Below, piece by piece: positions 12,891-27,355 of a DNA stretch of 64,000 nucleotides. The notes beneath the pieces were generated by a model, which was given only the letters and a program-made list of their open reading frames with translations, was not told the DNA's origin and ran no database searches. Position numbers and translations under genes: made by a program. Within the stretch, counting starts at the first letter, position 1, and each line of letters starts with the position of its first letter. Origin of the DNA: Struthio camelus (taxonomy: Eukaryota; Chordata; Aves; Struthioniformes; Struthionidae); the NCBI RefSeq assembly GCF_040807025.1, contig NC_090942.1, forward strand, positions 43,354,911-43,418,910, written 5' to 3'.

Positions 12891-15800
12891 GGCTAATTTG
12901 CTAATTTAGTAAATATTTAGAAATTCATGTTTCTGTAATAACTAGAACACTGGATACCATTCCTTTTGTTCAAAATTGTTTACAGAAATAGACAAAATTA
13001 TATTGAGAATCTTAGTTAATACTCACTGGGTTAAAGACAAGAGATCCTAAGCAAAAAAGCAGGGAAAAAAAGTGGGAACTTGCTACGCCAATGTTCAACA
13101 ATGCCTTGAAGCCCTCATAGCTGAAGTCCCAATAGAAAACCTGCCTTTAATGCAGAGGTTCAAAAATGAAAATCAACGCCAAGGATGGGATATTTAGTAT
13201 TAATCTTTAAAAGGAGACTGATAGGTGGCAAGAGATTGCCTCTAGCATGCGGCCCAGAGAGCCAGGCCATTCATAGAAAAGCATGACTTGTCCCCAAGGG
13301 AGGGACGCGGTAAGTGCAGCCACCCCTGAGGCAAGAGCATCTGAGCTGAGGCTCCCCCAGGGTTGCCCACCAGCAGCGGGCGATGCCCCGGCTTCTTCCT
13401 AACATGTCCCCGCCATGCTCACGGGCCCCTCAAAGGGCTGATGCCTCCATGCAAAGGGTCAGCAAGCAGTGAGAGCAGTTATCCCACAGGGCAGTTCTCA
13501 AAAAACAGAGCAAATGTGGCAGTAACTGTCTGACAGCCCAGTTACAAAGCCCAGACCTTCTTAGGAGAAAACTTCCTACTCACACAAATCTTTATCAGAG
13601 CAGAAGACTAAAGAGAGGCCAGAACACAAACCAAAATGCCAGCAAAGGACTGCATAGCCCTCAAGAAAATAAAAGGCACGCTTTGAAAACGGATGCACTG
13701 TGCTTAGCTTCAGGTGATCTATCTCAGATACTTCCTGTTGGCCGTAGTAGCATGAGTTTTCCTCCTTCTCGCAGAAGGGCTTCCCAGTCCTCGCTGCTGT
13801 GGCCGTGCTGCTACAGATGCCCATGTACACCCCAAAATTACTTCAATTATGGGACAAGCCCTTTCCAGCATACTGAATAACAAGCTATTTTAGACAGGGC
13901 AAACCCCAAGGGACTAAGTTCCCGTTTATACTGAAAGCTAATCAACGTGGTTTACTAAGCACACACATGACTCCTTTGAGCCAGCTTATCAAGATGGCTC
14001 TTTATGGGAACATAACCTACCTTTTCATAATGGGGGTCAAAGTGTGAGGCTCTCAACAGAGAGACTTTCTCCGCAATGACAGGCCGGGCAGGTAATGCTA
14101 TTGCTGACTTTGATAAGGACGCAAAGCAAAGAGTTAGGAATTCACATTACAATATATTAAGTACCCCTTTCACCTGCCACTGCAATCAGCCAGCACAGAG
14201 CAAACAGGCTGTTTCAGAGGGTTGGGAGGCACAGCGCTTCCACAGAGCACAACGCTGCGTCCCCGTTACAGGTATTTCCACAGTATAAATCCTCTTCAAC
14301 TCTTGGCGGTAGAAGAAATAATTATCCTCTCTCTCTTCTCTCCAGAGATGGGGTTGGGGGCAGAAGTCAATGGGATGTGGCTCTCTGTGGATGCATTTGG
14401 AGATGCTGAAGTTAGCCCTGAGCACTACAGAACAGCCTGCTCTTCGTTCGTGGTGAAAAATCCTATTCTCAAAACAGCAGAGGAGCCCTCCCAGCTAGCA
14501 TTGCCCCCGCTAAGTGCCGCTGCCCCTTAACATTTCCCATCTGGTTTCAAACCCTTGCATTCCTCCTGTCTTAAAAAATGTGATTTACTACGATCCAAGC
14601 TGTTCCACCCGGGCAGGCTAGGTGTCTCCTCCGCGGCCGTGGGGGCAGAGAGGGGGCAGCCTGGGATGGAAAGAGTGCCTTTAGCTTCGCTGACATGAAA
14701 GTGAAAATTGAGCAGGACAGACCCCCGGCACAGCGCACCAGACTACCAGCCCCGCTGTGAATATTGGAAAGCAGCACCAGATATCCTGTGATCAACAGTG
14801 TAATTTAACTACGGGAGCCCCCTTATACTGTCTCAATATACATTACTACATGTGCGTCAAAATACCAGAGCTGAAGTACGTTAGGACAATGTCTGTACCT
14901 GAACCTGCTGATTCATCTCTCCAAGCTGCATTAAGCAGCTGTAGCTTCCTAGCTTTGCAGATGTCTATTCTAATCATCTGTCTTAAAATATCAGCTGTTT
15001 TTATGCCCTATTCTGAAGCTTAACCTCCCTCACAGAGACAGAGTTGTTTCCCCTACGTGCTGCCGTCCTGTGAAATTGGAAACAGGCAGGAAACAAAATA
15101 AGTAAGAACGAGTTACTTTTGTTCCTATTGCTTCTCCTACATCCTGCACAGCTTGCAACTGAAACACCTTGGGAGAGCGTAGCTGCAGAGCTTGAGCCTG
15201 CTGTCCAGATGAGGCCAGGGGGACGCTTTTATCAGAGATCTGAAACGTGACCAGTTAAGGCATGAACCTCATAAAAAGCAGAGACTCAACTTGGCAGAGA
15301 TCTCCTTTCTCCCAGCCTTCCTCATTCTCCTCCGACTAGCTGGCTAATAAAAACGCCTCTGTACAGCAGAGAAGCTGTTTCTTTCCATAGCAAAATATCC
15401 CGTCGCAAAACAAGGTCAAGGGCCCTTCCTAAGCCATGCTTACAGCATCAGCTCACCGACTTCTCCGTTCCCCTTTCAGTTTATTTTAATTCTGCAAAAC
15501 TAACCAGAAATGCTTTTCCTTTAGAGAGTATTGTTCCCTTTGTGAACGCTATCCTCCCTCCCGCGGCGGTGCTGTCCCTCGCTCTGGCTTTCCAAGGCAC
15601 GTTGTGCGCACGCAATCTAAGTTTCTTGGCTATGCCAAAGGTATCTGCAGTGCGTGCCAACACGGGGCCTAAGATCATCTGTAATCTTGCTAATTATGAT
15701 AATTATGCTCATTAAGGATGCATTATAGAGTTCACTTTTAACAGGAGCTTCCACAGATGCTGGCAGCCAAAACACCCCGAGCCAGCTCTCCGTGCACAGC

Positions 15801-17330
15801 TCCTCACCGTTCCCCAAGGTGCAGCGGCGTGAAGCATGCAGTGTCACGTCTCCCCCATTTGCACTCCAACTGGGCAGCTTTGCTTATCTGCAGCCGGTGG
15901 ATACTGCTCACCGTTATCAAGGAAAGGCCTGTAGCAGGTCTCCTTTCCATGGGTACAATAAGAAGGTAACGTCCAGCAGAGAAAACTGGAGAAAAATATT
16001 TTTAATTCTTTTTGCCCTTTGCCAAAAATCATGTTCTTGGATCTCCCTCACAAGCTAGGCAAACCAATTAAGCAAAAATATTTAAGTGTGTCATGCTTCT
16101 ATTACAAAGCTTTTCTGCTTCGAACAAATGGGAGAACAATGGAGCAGTAAAACTTGCATTTTATTGCACGCAATAACTACTTGCAGTCCCTCGTTTCAAA
16201 GAACCTGGCACATCTGGCTTAGGCATGTAGCAACACACTCTTTTTTTTTTCCCTCTGGTGACTCATTTAACAGCTCCTCAAGGAAAAGTTACTACGACTC
16301 GCGCAGCAAAACCAGCCTCCTGGGTACTGTTATGATCAGGTGTGCCAAGAGGAGCAGGCGAGTTGAGAGAGGTGAAAACAGTCCCTGGGAGGGTGGCCCG
16401 AAGCCCCATAGCCGGAGGGACGGAGGGACGTGAATGGTCCCTGGCACAGGGGGCAGCGGCCAGCGGCCGTAGCGGGAAGGTGCCCTTCGTCCTCCGCAGC
16501 GAGCCCGTCTCGTGCTTGCCCCAGCCACAGCAAGCACTCATCTCCCGCATCAGAAAAGCTGAGAGCTGCTAGTTCAGAAATCTTTACTTTCAACTTTATT
16601 TTATTTTGTTTGCAGTTTCTCAGGCCTGTTTTGTCAGTGAAAATGCATGTGCCCCTAACTGTGGTGTGGCAAACACTGCTGATGATTATTTCTTGGTTAC
16701 AACACATCACATTAGGTGGCCCTATCTCAGTGCAGGAGACAGCTGATGGGTGGGGAGGGGAAACTGATATACGCTAACCATGAGGTCTCACTGCCTGCCT
16801 GGGAAATAAAGGACACCGAAATATAACTGCGTGGGAAGGACTTCCAAGAAGAATTTGTCCCAAACCATTTCTGGAAACAGATGATAACATTATTTACCCA
16901 AATACAGGAAGCTCAAGATTGCAATGAATGACGAAAGAAAAGAGCTACGAGTGAGAAGGAGAAATATGTTCTCCTTCCCCCACACCCAAAAGAAGAAAGA
17001 AAGAAAAATCCACCACCAAAACCCCAATATTCAGGCTGTGCGCTCAGAGGCTGACGTATCCCTCTGTGTCTGCGCATCTTACACCTACACACTCCTGCCC
17101 GGCCTCTTTGGGTTCAAGTGCTGGGGGCTCTTTGCAAAGCAACATGCAGCATCCTGCAGAGAAGAGTCCAGCTGTTGGGATCCTTCCCGGAAATCAGACA
17201 CTGCAGCATTCAAGCCTTTCTGGCTTTTCATTAGTTGATCTAGGGTTTCCCAGAAACCTGAGAGCACCGAAATCCCCTCCAAGTAGCAGGGGCCCGAAAC
17301 AAAGGGGGAGCGCGCTGCAAAGCCCGTGGG

Positions 17331-17353
17331 CTTATTTATTTATCTATTTATTT
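17331..17353. repeat. Short (ATTT)n tract
   Basis: Interrupted TTTA/ATTT tetranucleotide units within otherwise unique sequence. Confidence 0.7.
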
Positions 17354-17689
17354 GTGCCCGTGTTTATGTACATCTCACATACATCTGGCTTGAACTTTGG
17401 GAGCCCGAGCGCTCGATTCGGGATCCAGCTGTTTGAAATCACAAGGAATGTACATTCCCACCAGCAGCGTAAATCCAAAATAAAAAAGGCACGGAGCCCA
17501 GCCGGCTGAGGGAGGGGCCGAGGGGGGATTAGCTCTCGCAAAACGGCATCCTAGCTGCTGGGGTATTTATTTTTTAAGTGGCTGCCTGCTTTGTAGCAAA
17601 AAAAAGACTTTGGTTATTTTGGACTCGGTAGCAATGCGAAGCTTCCCTCAGCGTTTGCTCATTGCCGTTCCCAGCCATTTCCTGCGCTG

Positions 17690-20660
17690 CAGTTTAATTG
17701 AATGAAAGCAGCACAGATTCAAGGTGTTTTATTACAGGGACAGCCTGACCAATCTGCGTTCGGAAGTATGTTATTTATCTCAGCAGTGTGAATTAGCCTA
17801 GCTGCTGCGTATTCGTTGAAAGCCTGAGGGATCCCTGCTTATCACTGGCTAACGTCAGATTTTCAAAAGCGTTCTTGCAGTGAGATCTGTGAACATTATA
17901 ATTTCTTAAGATTTTGACAATCTACTTTGGCACTTGAATGTCAAATTTAATGCAAAAATCTCAACCCAGATGGGGAAAAGAAAAATTAATGCATCCTACA
18001 GGGCCAGCACATTCCTGGCCTTATACCCTAAATGAGCTACTTAGCAAGCGCAAACACATGGATTAGCAGGTCACGGTTTCCTGAAAAGATGGGTATTTTT
18101 ATATACACAGAAAAAAAAGCATTGATGGAAAGGAATAAGCAAGAGCAAAGTTGGCAATTGAAAGGTTAATTACTATCATTAAGAAAAAAAAATCCCACTT
18201 CAGGCACATCAGCTTTAAAGCTGGCTGGAAGTGGCCCTCTTAGAGCTGGAAACAAGGTACAGCCATAAATAGAAGCCCTTTAGTCTATGATATAATAAGT
18301 GTGATGTGATACAAGGTCCGTGATAAAACATCACTTTAAAAGCACCTTACAAAACAAGGGAAGGGGCAAATCAGTTCAGTGAACTCTGAGAGACCCTAAA
18401 CCCAATAGGGTCTCTCTCTCTCTCAGATTCAGGTCTTTCTCCGCAAGATTGTTTATGCATTTATTTTGCTAGCTCTTTTCCCAGTGAAACTGCCTTGATG
18501 ACACTTTCTTCAAATGCTCCTGCAGCACCTGCCACTGCAGAGACTCGCTGAGGAATAACTTACAACCGTGATTAAGTATCAGCTAAGCAGAAGAAAAAAT
18601 ACTTGAACTAAAAGTCATTGCCTGTTCTGATTCAAATGAAAACCATGTTTTTTTTCCCGATAAAGTAAAGCCCAAAACACTGCAGCACACTGAATTCAAG
18701 CTGATGTTATTAAATCACTGCTCTCACTGATTTTAGCTCTATCTGCTGTTAATTTTTCCTCAGCTACACAACAGTTATCAGAAGTCATGTGAAAGCAGCT
18801 GACATTATCTAATGTCATTAACGTTATGGTTCCAAAGGAAAGTGTGATTTCTTTTATATTCTTTCATGGCTGCGGCTGATAATTGCTTCCTGTCTCACAC
18901 CTACACAAAATCCATGAATATAATTACGGCGTTGCAGCACAGAGTTCAATCAGAAGGGAGTATTGATTGTGTATAAATCAGAAGCCGTCTTCCTCTGGTT
19001 GTATTTACGCGAAAAAATAATAGCACTTTTCTGAAAAACCTACATAACCAAGAAAGAGTCATGTATTTAACAAAACCTCAGTCATAGATTACGGGGCCAG
19101 AAGGGAACAATATGATCATCTAATTTCATCTGCATAATGCAAGCCATAGGATTTCCCAAATTAATTTAACTTTGATCTACAGCGTAGCTGTTAGGAAAAA
19201 AACAAAGCATCCACTCATTTGGGTAGATTTTTAAGTGCATCATTTCATTTATGCGCACACAAATCATTGCAGTGTTTGCCTATGCTGCAGCTCTGATACC
19301 GGCAGAGCTGGACGCCTGGAAGCAGTTGTAACCCTAGTATAGGAAGAGGGTCTCAGGGTGCACAGCCAGGTGACTACTGGTGCCCGTGTTGCTAATGTGG
19401 GTGGGGAGGAGAGGAGATAACTTCTTCAGCCCCCTCTCCTAGTAAATCCCCATCGGGACTGGGCCAGGCATCGCGAAAGGCTGCACTTGTCAGCAAAATG
19501 GACACCAGCCGAATGAGGAGATGCTGCTCTCCTCGAGAGGTGGTAGGGACTTTGGGGGACACATGCAGTCCCGTTCTTGGGGCTGCGAAGTCAAAGGTGC
19601 AAAGGCAGAGCAGGCCTGCACGCAGACCCGTGCTGCTGGACCCGATGCCCGGGAAGCCGACGGGAAGGCACAGCCCTCGTGCAAGCTGGGTCCGGCCGGG
19701 AGGGCCCCTGCACTGGCAGTGCCTCGACAGCAGGCTGCCTTTCCACAGCTGCAGAGGACATAAAGCTATTTTCAGCGAGATCTGCCCTGGAAAGAGCTGC
19801 CTCCTCCACGTCAGTCTTTGTTAAAGGTTGATCTGCTCTGCGGTCAGCTCAGGAGGAAATGGCATCCTCCAGTGTAAATGCTAGGCTTGCCCCGGAGGAA
19901 AGGGTGGCCCGCTCCTCCTTCCCCATCACCTAGGCTTGGAAATATTCATCAGGACAACTTGCTCCCCTGTATAATTCTCACTGGTTTGTCTGAAGGGAGC
20001 CTTTAGGATGGGAAGTCTGAACAGAGACATTTCTATTGTTTCAGCATTCATTGAACTGCCAGCACCAGGCTCAGAAAAGCAGCACCACCTCAGGTCTCAT
20101 CTCCGCATGGACGTTGCGTTGCGGTGGTCAATAACGGGGAACTAGCAAGCGGTAGAGATGCGTTACAAAAGCATTTGCGCTGCTCAGGTTTTGTGAGGGA
20201 AGTGGGAGACAGTAAGTAGAAGATCACTTTTAACCTAGTAAGGCTGCTTCTCTTCTGGGGGTATAACAATATCCACAGAAACCTTCCTTTTTGCTCTCCC
20301 TGAAGTAGCTGCGCTAGCACAAAATAAGACCGCGTTGGTACCTCTACTAAACATCCATCACTGAGTAGTCATCTGAAATTTACTGTTTTGGGAACATTTG
20401 CAGCATCTTGACTTTGCCTCAGGCTACCAGCAATTAAAGCTCATTTTTGCCAGCGGAGAAGGAATCAATCAGAAGTGATGACTGCATTAATATTATTCAT
20501 CGCTCTCTGAAGATTTATTTCTAGAGAGTTACCTAAAGAATTAATATCAAATTTGATTTTGTGAAGCATTCTCAGATGTTGTAATAAATGCATACTAACA
20601 GTCTATTTATGAGGCCACACAGCAGAGAGATTAAAAGCTGATCAATTATGACATGCCTTC
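17690..20660. promoter_or_regulatory. Possible regulatory-rich non-coding block
   Basis: This block combines AT-rich, low-repeat, complex sequence with many homeodomain-like TAAT/ATTA cores and no open frames of note. Examples lie at 17690-18000, 18640-18990 and 20460-20660. That is the look of conserved non-coding elements in vertebrate gene deserts. The call rests on sequence texture alone. No alignment was available, and the boundaries are arbitrary. Confidence 0.2.
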
Positions 20661-23039
20661 ATTCTTGAACAGGAGCCTGCTTGAAAAAAACACGACCTAT
20701 GCAGAGTATAATTACGTGTATCAAGTCACACCACAATCTGTTCTGCTACTGACTGACTAGTGTTCGTTAGATTAAAACTACCGCTAGGAAATGGCTAACT
20801 AATTAATCAAACTGGCTCATTTCCAAGAGCTTTTGTTTGATCAGTTGTGCCTCCGATCTATTCTTACAGAGACAGTCAACTAAACAAGAAAAGTTACTGC
20901 AATGGAAAGACACAGTAAAGAGTGCATATATTTTTTGATGTTTATAACTAACTAAGAAAAAAACTGTGTAAATACCTTATTTCCACATATTAAGGAAAGA
21001 TGATGTAGTAGCAGGACTGTCAAAGCACGCCCGCTACATGCATACACACACTAGTTATCCTGTTCACCAAGTAACATCCTCCATAGACGAAGGAGCAGCA
21101 TGAAATACCTTAAGTCTCATTAAGACATAAGAAGCTGCATCATATTAAGCACTTGTACCACTGAGCTCAAAGAAATTACACAGATAAGTAAAGTTGCTCT
21201 TGAACCTGAGGCCTAGCTACAGCTAAGTAATTAAGGATTTAAAGTAACAGCAAAGCCTAGTGGGATTTTCCACGAAATTGTTTTGCTGCTAGTAAAACTC
21301 CTGCCAGATCCACAGAGCTCTCAGCGTTGTGTTGCTGTGCCTAGCAACGAAACGCCCAGCTCTAGGCCCACAAACTCAGCATTTCTACCACAAATTTTAT
21401 CTGTTCGTAAAAAAAAATCTGTTGAAAGAAATGCAAAATAAAATACCTAATAAAAACGCTGCCTCGTCAAGTATCTTCAAAAGATACAGTAACATCTAGG
21501 GTTTGGCCTTGGTGCTAGAATATTCACCGGGGAAGTGAGACCTCTGAGTTCAACTCCCTCCTCAGCTTGCGGACCTTCAAATCCATTCTGACCATAACAG
21601 ATCCTAAATGTCAACCTAGAGACTGTGCTGTAACTGTGGAGAGGCACTGGGGGAAATACTCCCCCCCGTCCCTCCTCATGAAGCAGGACTCCCGGGCAGA
21701 CGGGGCTTAGAAGGCCATGAGGCAAGACAGAAATTAAGCAAGAAAATAACCTGATTACGTAAAGTGAAAACCTCTATAACAGAGACCAGAAAGAAGATAT
21801 TCCCCTTGTCAGGACAGTCACAGATGTCCAAGTCCCTTTGGACTATGGATATATGATTTTTCTCCTACTGAACCCAGGAGGCTTTAGAAACTGAACCTAC
21901 CCAGGTGCTCTGGAAACTCACACTGTAGCTTACGTGCATATTGACTTATCTACCAGCTTGAGAAATCAGATCCTAACCGTTCACGGCATGACAGCCTAAA
22001 CTTCAAGAAGGTGATGTTTTCTTCTGCGTGCACAATTAATTAATTCCCATCTGCTGATGTGCATAGTATTCTAGTTATGTCTTCAAAAGAGAGATTAAAA
22101 GTTAGGCAGATAATTAAAACAGAAATGTCTAAGAATATTCACTCAGGCTAGCAGCTGAATTCACTTTTGCTCTTATCATGTCTTCTTAAGTGTTCTCTTC
22201 CCCAAACGTTTGGTAAATTTGCTTTCTGACAGAGACGCTCACTAGACATTCATATTTTATGAAACTCTTAAAAGAATATCTGTAAAAAGCAAATTTCAAA
22301 GAGGTCACCACAAATATTTGCACTAGGCAGCCTAAATGTTAACCCTTGCCAGACAGGCATCATGCCATGTCTTCTCCCTGATGGAGCAGAGCACAAGTGA
22401 GAAGTCCAGAGAGAAAGGGAAAAGATAACGATTAAACGGGCACAGATGCTTTTACAGATGGAGCCATATCTTCCAAAGTTTTAACATATCCAACTGACCA
22501 GGAGATGTCATGAGCCTAATCAGCAAGATCCTTCATAAGTACCTTGGATGGATGAGCACCCGTAAGGCCATCCCAGAGTGGTCCTGGCTACATCAGCCAG
22601 AAGGTGCCAAGGGCTCCCACCAGCTATCGGGATGTGGGACAGCGAGAAGACCGGCATCTCTGATGTAGCATCGCACCAGCTTGGCTGGGCAGCTTGTGGG
22701 GCCGAGCTGGCTTGGTCCAGCTGGCCCTCGGTGTACAGAGGCTGGAGCCCATCCATGTGGGCACTCCTTCAGGGCCTTGCAATTTTAAGGTCCCCTAAGA
22801 TCAATTAACATTTTCGCAAGAGCTTTGAAGACTGTAATTTTCAACTGATGATCCTACAGTGATACTTGCATGGTTCCTGTTCATCTGTTTGCCTAAACCC
22901 TAATTATTTGCGAAAATGTTCCTGGCAAAATTACAAGAAGTGAGCTTTATTCCTAATGCAATTAGCACTCAGTTAAACTCTGCTACAACTATGTCCAAAT
23001 TCCATAGTCCTTGAAGAGCACAGAATTTGAACCATCATG

Positions 23040-23055
23040 TTAACTAATTAGTTAA
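23040..23055. other. Perfect 16-bp palindrome with TAATTA core
   Basis: ttaactaattagttaa is fully self-complementary and carries paired TAAT/ATTA half-sites, with an HNF1-like GTTAA at each edge. It could bind a homeodomain dimer. Binding is inferred from motif shape only. Confidence 0.5.
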
Positions 23056-25879
23056 TATCTGTGGCCCAATTTGAAATAATTACCACAGTTTCACCTTCTT
23101 TTACTTGCATTAGAGTTTATCCTGAGTACAGACTACGTAAAAAACAAAAGACTTCCAAAGACTGACTGGGTTACAAATGGTACTTGCATAATTAATTTTT
23201 TTTTCAAATGCTTACTGAATTGGACGTGCATGCCTCATAGTAACTTAAATGCTTTCAGAAATTTCCTCTCAGTAGTAAAAGTGCCCTAAGATGAGGATAG
23301 TCTCCAAATACATCTGTTTGTTCACAGAAGAGATTCCTAGCTTCAGCTTCCCTCTAAGAACCACCTTCATCACAGAATGGTTAAAACGTGTTTGTTAACT
23401 AGTAAGTTTTGTGACCAGGAAATCCAGAAAAAAGGAATAAGCTCTTATATTTTTTCCTACAAAAACTAAATATTTGAAGTAGCTATATAATCACTGTCGT
23501 CTGAGCATCAAGAAATGGAAATAGTGTTCCTTTGCCCCTCTTTTTTACATGGCTATTTTTCCATATCAAATTGATGTGTACTATTATATGTGTCTCTACA
23601 GGCAACTGTTAATGGTGCCCGCAGGAAACTTGGTAGGTGATGAGGACATCAGAGTGAACAGGGCAAGTCACGTATGACACTACAATCAAGCTTTAAACAA
23701 AACATCCGAAAACAGTAGACTAAGTTTGACTTCAATTATGTATTATATCTGGTTTTGCAAGTGTTGAGCACTCAGCAGTTTCTACAGGAGTTATGCGTTC
23801 ATCTCTTCTAAAATTCAGGGAGGTGCCAAGATGTAAAGATAAACAAAGGCTTGGTTTTACTCTCTTGTTTAAACCTTGGCTGCAGGAATTGGAGATTCCT
23901 AGTTTGCAGCATCCTGGCCAACCCCTCTAGCAGTGATGTACTTGGTGGAGATCAACCAGGCTGGGAGCACAGGAGCGTGGTGCCTGCCCGGGAGCATCCT
24001 GCTGACTGAACAAACTCACTTCCAGTGGGAGCAGGAAGAAGCTCCTTCTTCAAATGCTTTTTAAGTCTCTAGCTATCCCACGATGAGATATCTTAAGTGT
24101 GACATCGTGGAGCGTTTGTCTTAAAATTTGGGGGTGCTTTCTCCAGAGGAGCCCTCAGTGGGTCACTCTCCTTCATGAGCGAGACGCCGGCTCCTCACTC
24201 AGCACCTTGGGATGCAGGGATCCAGCGGCAGCAGCATCACCTGGCAGCCCACGGCCACAGCAATGTCTCCTGCCATGGAGAGCAATGCAAAGCGGAGGCC
24301 AGGGAAAGCCCGCCAGTCAGCTCTTGCAGGCTCTGGGCTGGCTGGTGTTACTGGTGCAAACTGCAGGAAGTGCAGCACACCCGGGGAGAAAGGAAGGGCA
24401 GGAACTGGAAAGCTCCTTGTCTACCAAATGGGCAACTCGCGCGCCGTGGGAAGGCAGGGAGCCCCACACCGGGGAGTATGGCGAGCAGATATAGACGGGG
24501 GTTTGTGAAACCATTCGCATACCAATTGTTAGCCAAAACACAAAAAAGCTGCAGGGACGTTCTTCTATTTAAACACCATCAATACACAGTCTGTGTCTTA
24601 AAAGCCCTTAAACGGTAAACTACATCTGCTGAACGTTGCCTAAAGGTGGCTCACTCTCCTTCCCTCGTAACAACAATCTGCTGTCAAGGCAAGGAAAAGG
24701 TATAAAACAAACCTTACAATTAAGCAGATAACAGCTCTTCTAGTCTGTTGTTCAAGTGGGAAAAGTAGATAAGAGATGCCTCAGCTGGCACAGGCAGATG
24801 CTCGAGGCTAAAGTGGGTTTTCCTCTCCGTGCAGCAGGGTAGGGCTTGCGACCCAGCGGTGGTGCCTGGTGCCGGCCACAGGAGAAGGGCACATCCCGGC
24901 CTCTGACCCGCGAGGCGGTGAGCCTCCAGGGCAGGCAGGTTTCAGCCTTTCAACATGTGACAAAGAGCACAAAGAAGCTCTTTATGCCGCTGCAATTGCA
25001 ACATCAGATTTCAGTTTTATTCCCAAACACGAGCTGAGCTCTGGGCCGTAGGCAGGCTTTTTAATCAGCCCTGGCAAAGGCGAAAAGCCTGAGAAAGAGA
25101 GGCAGTGTCTGTGCAGGAAGGACTCATTTACATTAAATAATTATCCCTAAGGAGAGAAAACAGCAAGGGACTGATTTCTTAATTATAAAGAAATAATTGC
25201 AATCTGGAGGAATACAGAGAGTTCCATCTTTGTTGGCAGCAAATAACTTATCTGCAGTAAAACCCAAACATCAGGTTTGAGAGGTAAGAAGTATCTGTTG
25301 TTATTGTTCAAAGTGGAATTTAATACAGGCAGGAAGGCAGGGAAATACTTATGCGCTCTCCAAAGGTTGCTGCTTTTATAATGTCTCCTCTGCTCAGTGG
25401 GACATAAAATCAGTATCACAAACACGAACGTCAAAATACAAGAGCCAAGAGCTGACACACAAACTCATTCTGTAATAGGTTAAAAAATGATTCTGTATGT
25501 GAATGTGTTTGCATATGTGGGAAGGAGGGACAGACTGTTTTCAAACAAGTGCACCCGTTCACTATACAGCTTATTTGTGCAGAGTGGTACATGCTTTCTC
25601 TCCTTTGATATTGCTTATCTATTAGAAAAAAAGAAAGGATTTGACTCAAACGTTTCCCCACAAGAATTACTTTTGAATGGAGACAAAGAATAATAGCATC
25701 AATTCCCAAAATTAGGATTTCTTTTTTTTTTCGATTCTGAGGAATTTCTGATGGGAACTGCAATCTTTACTCTGCCTTTTGCAAGTAATGCCCTAGATCA
25801 AAATTTGGGGGAATGGCAGCACTGCACTGCAGGCTCTGTCCCTTCCGCCAAGAAAACACCCCGTTCTGGGAAATCCTGC

Positions 25880-26060
25880 ACGTTCGTGGGGCAGAGCCAG
25901 GGCAACTGTGTCAGGCGTACGTGGGGAGCTCGACCGCAGACCCGCCTGGGAAGTGGTCGGTGCCACATACGGCGTGAAGGCGAGGACAGTCCGCAGGCGA
26001 GAGGGGGGCCCCGCGCGCCCCGTTTCCCTGAGGAAGCACCCCAGGGTCACCCAGCAGGGA
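25880..26060. other. Isolated CpG-rich patch
   Basis: Dense CpGs lie inside AT-rich surroundings, with overlapping long open frames on both strands. No family is recognised. It is a candidate orphan CpG island. Confidence 0.4.
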
Positions 26061-27329
26061 CCTGCAGGCTGGGCAGCATTTTGCACCCCGGCTCGCCGCC
26101 CTTCCCTGTGCCTGCTCCTGTCACTGCGGTGCAAAAATCAAACATGTAGGCTGTGTTTCTGGTTTGATTTGGTGCATCCTCAGCTTTCATCTGCTGCATT
26201 TGGTTGTGCTCTTTCTCGCTAGATTAAAGTGCTGCTTGGCAATCACCTCCAGCAATGCTGGCAGCTCATCCTTTCTGAAAAACATTATTTCTCTTCCCAA
26301 AGAGAGACAAGAAGCAGGGACAGGAGACTCCAGCAGCAGAGAAGACGTGAGAGTGGTCACCAGAGCAGGGATCAACAGCAAACTAATCCCAGACTCGAGA
26401 AAAACAGCAAAGAGACAAGGCTGCGTTTCCCTGTGAGAGCCCACTCACGGCTTTGCACCTCGGCTTTGTGCTGTCACCAAGACCACATGATGTCATAATT
26501 TATAGTCTTTTAAATCACACAAGCCTGACCTAATTTTTACACCTGTAAAAATTCTGAATTACCTGTTTTTCCCTGTCTGCTAAAGCAGGCTGCAAGCTAA
26601 CAGTTAGATATTACCTCCAGGTGCTGATCAAAACGGCTGCTGATGATTCATGGCAAATGTAATTGCTACGTAGATTTTGTATTGCATATAATAGCAGAAA
26701 AATATATAGGCACAGCTATAAAAATATATTGTCTTGTAGAACAAAGTGAACTACACTAATTGCTGCATAAGCCCATTCTAAAGTGTTGTTGCTTTCTTAA
26801 ATCCCTAGTAAACCTCATTTTCAGGCCTTGTAAGCTACTGAGTTGGAAGACACAGAGCCTTAAAACAGTACATATGTAAATCAGACTGTAGCATTCATCT
26901 GTACAAGTATTACTGGAATGCGACAGTCAGGAACACAGATTTACATTTACACCTCTGGAAGTAGGATTTGGTGTCACGAACTGTGTCAAGTACTCAGGAT
27001 AGCATGGCAAAAGCTAACGTGCATAGCGCATTAAGTTAATGCAATTCAATCAAGCAGGAATGTGTCTCATTGGGCTGAGAAAGTACCAAGTCTGTCTACA
27101 TTTTCCGAATAATCTGTAGCCTACCAAGTACTGCTACAGGTACAAGTATGAAACAGAGCAGAAGAGGGGAAGCAGCAGGGTGTAGCTGAGCGCACAGGGG
27201 CGAAAAGACATCAGGGGATTCTAAAAATAACTAATTCTATTCAGCTAAGAAGAAGAAAAATAAAAGGTTTCTCTGCCTTTGGGAATTCACAGTAACCTTT
27301 AAGTTAAAGTAAGGTATACAGCTTCGCTT

Positions 27330-27355
27330 AGATCTATCCTTCTGCGGATAGATCT
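27330..27355. other. 10-bp hairpin
   Basis: Arms agatctatcc and ggatagatct flank a six-base loop. After one mismatch the outer bases pair again for two positions. It is small, and its function is unknown. Confidence 0.65.

Larger units (their letters stand above)
5753..17689. other. Intergenic DNA, no gene recognised
   Basis: Open frames here (up to 163 codons at 8141-8632 and 9741-10232) resemble no family I know and lack low-divergence or domain signals. Local features are GC/CpG-rich stretches at about 7390-7570, 8283-8560 and 16290-16520, a short tandem duplication of tgtaactactgcta (8733-8746 and 8757-8770), a hairpin at 11742-11769, and a T14 run at 12877-12890. Confidence 0.55.
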
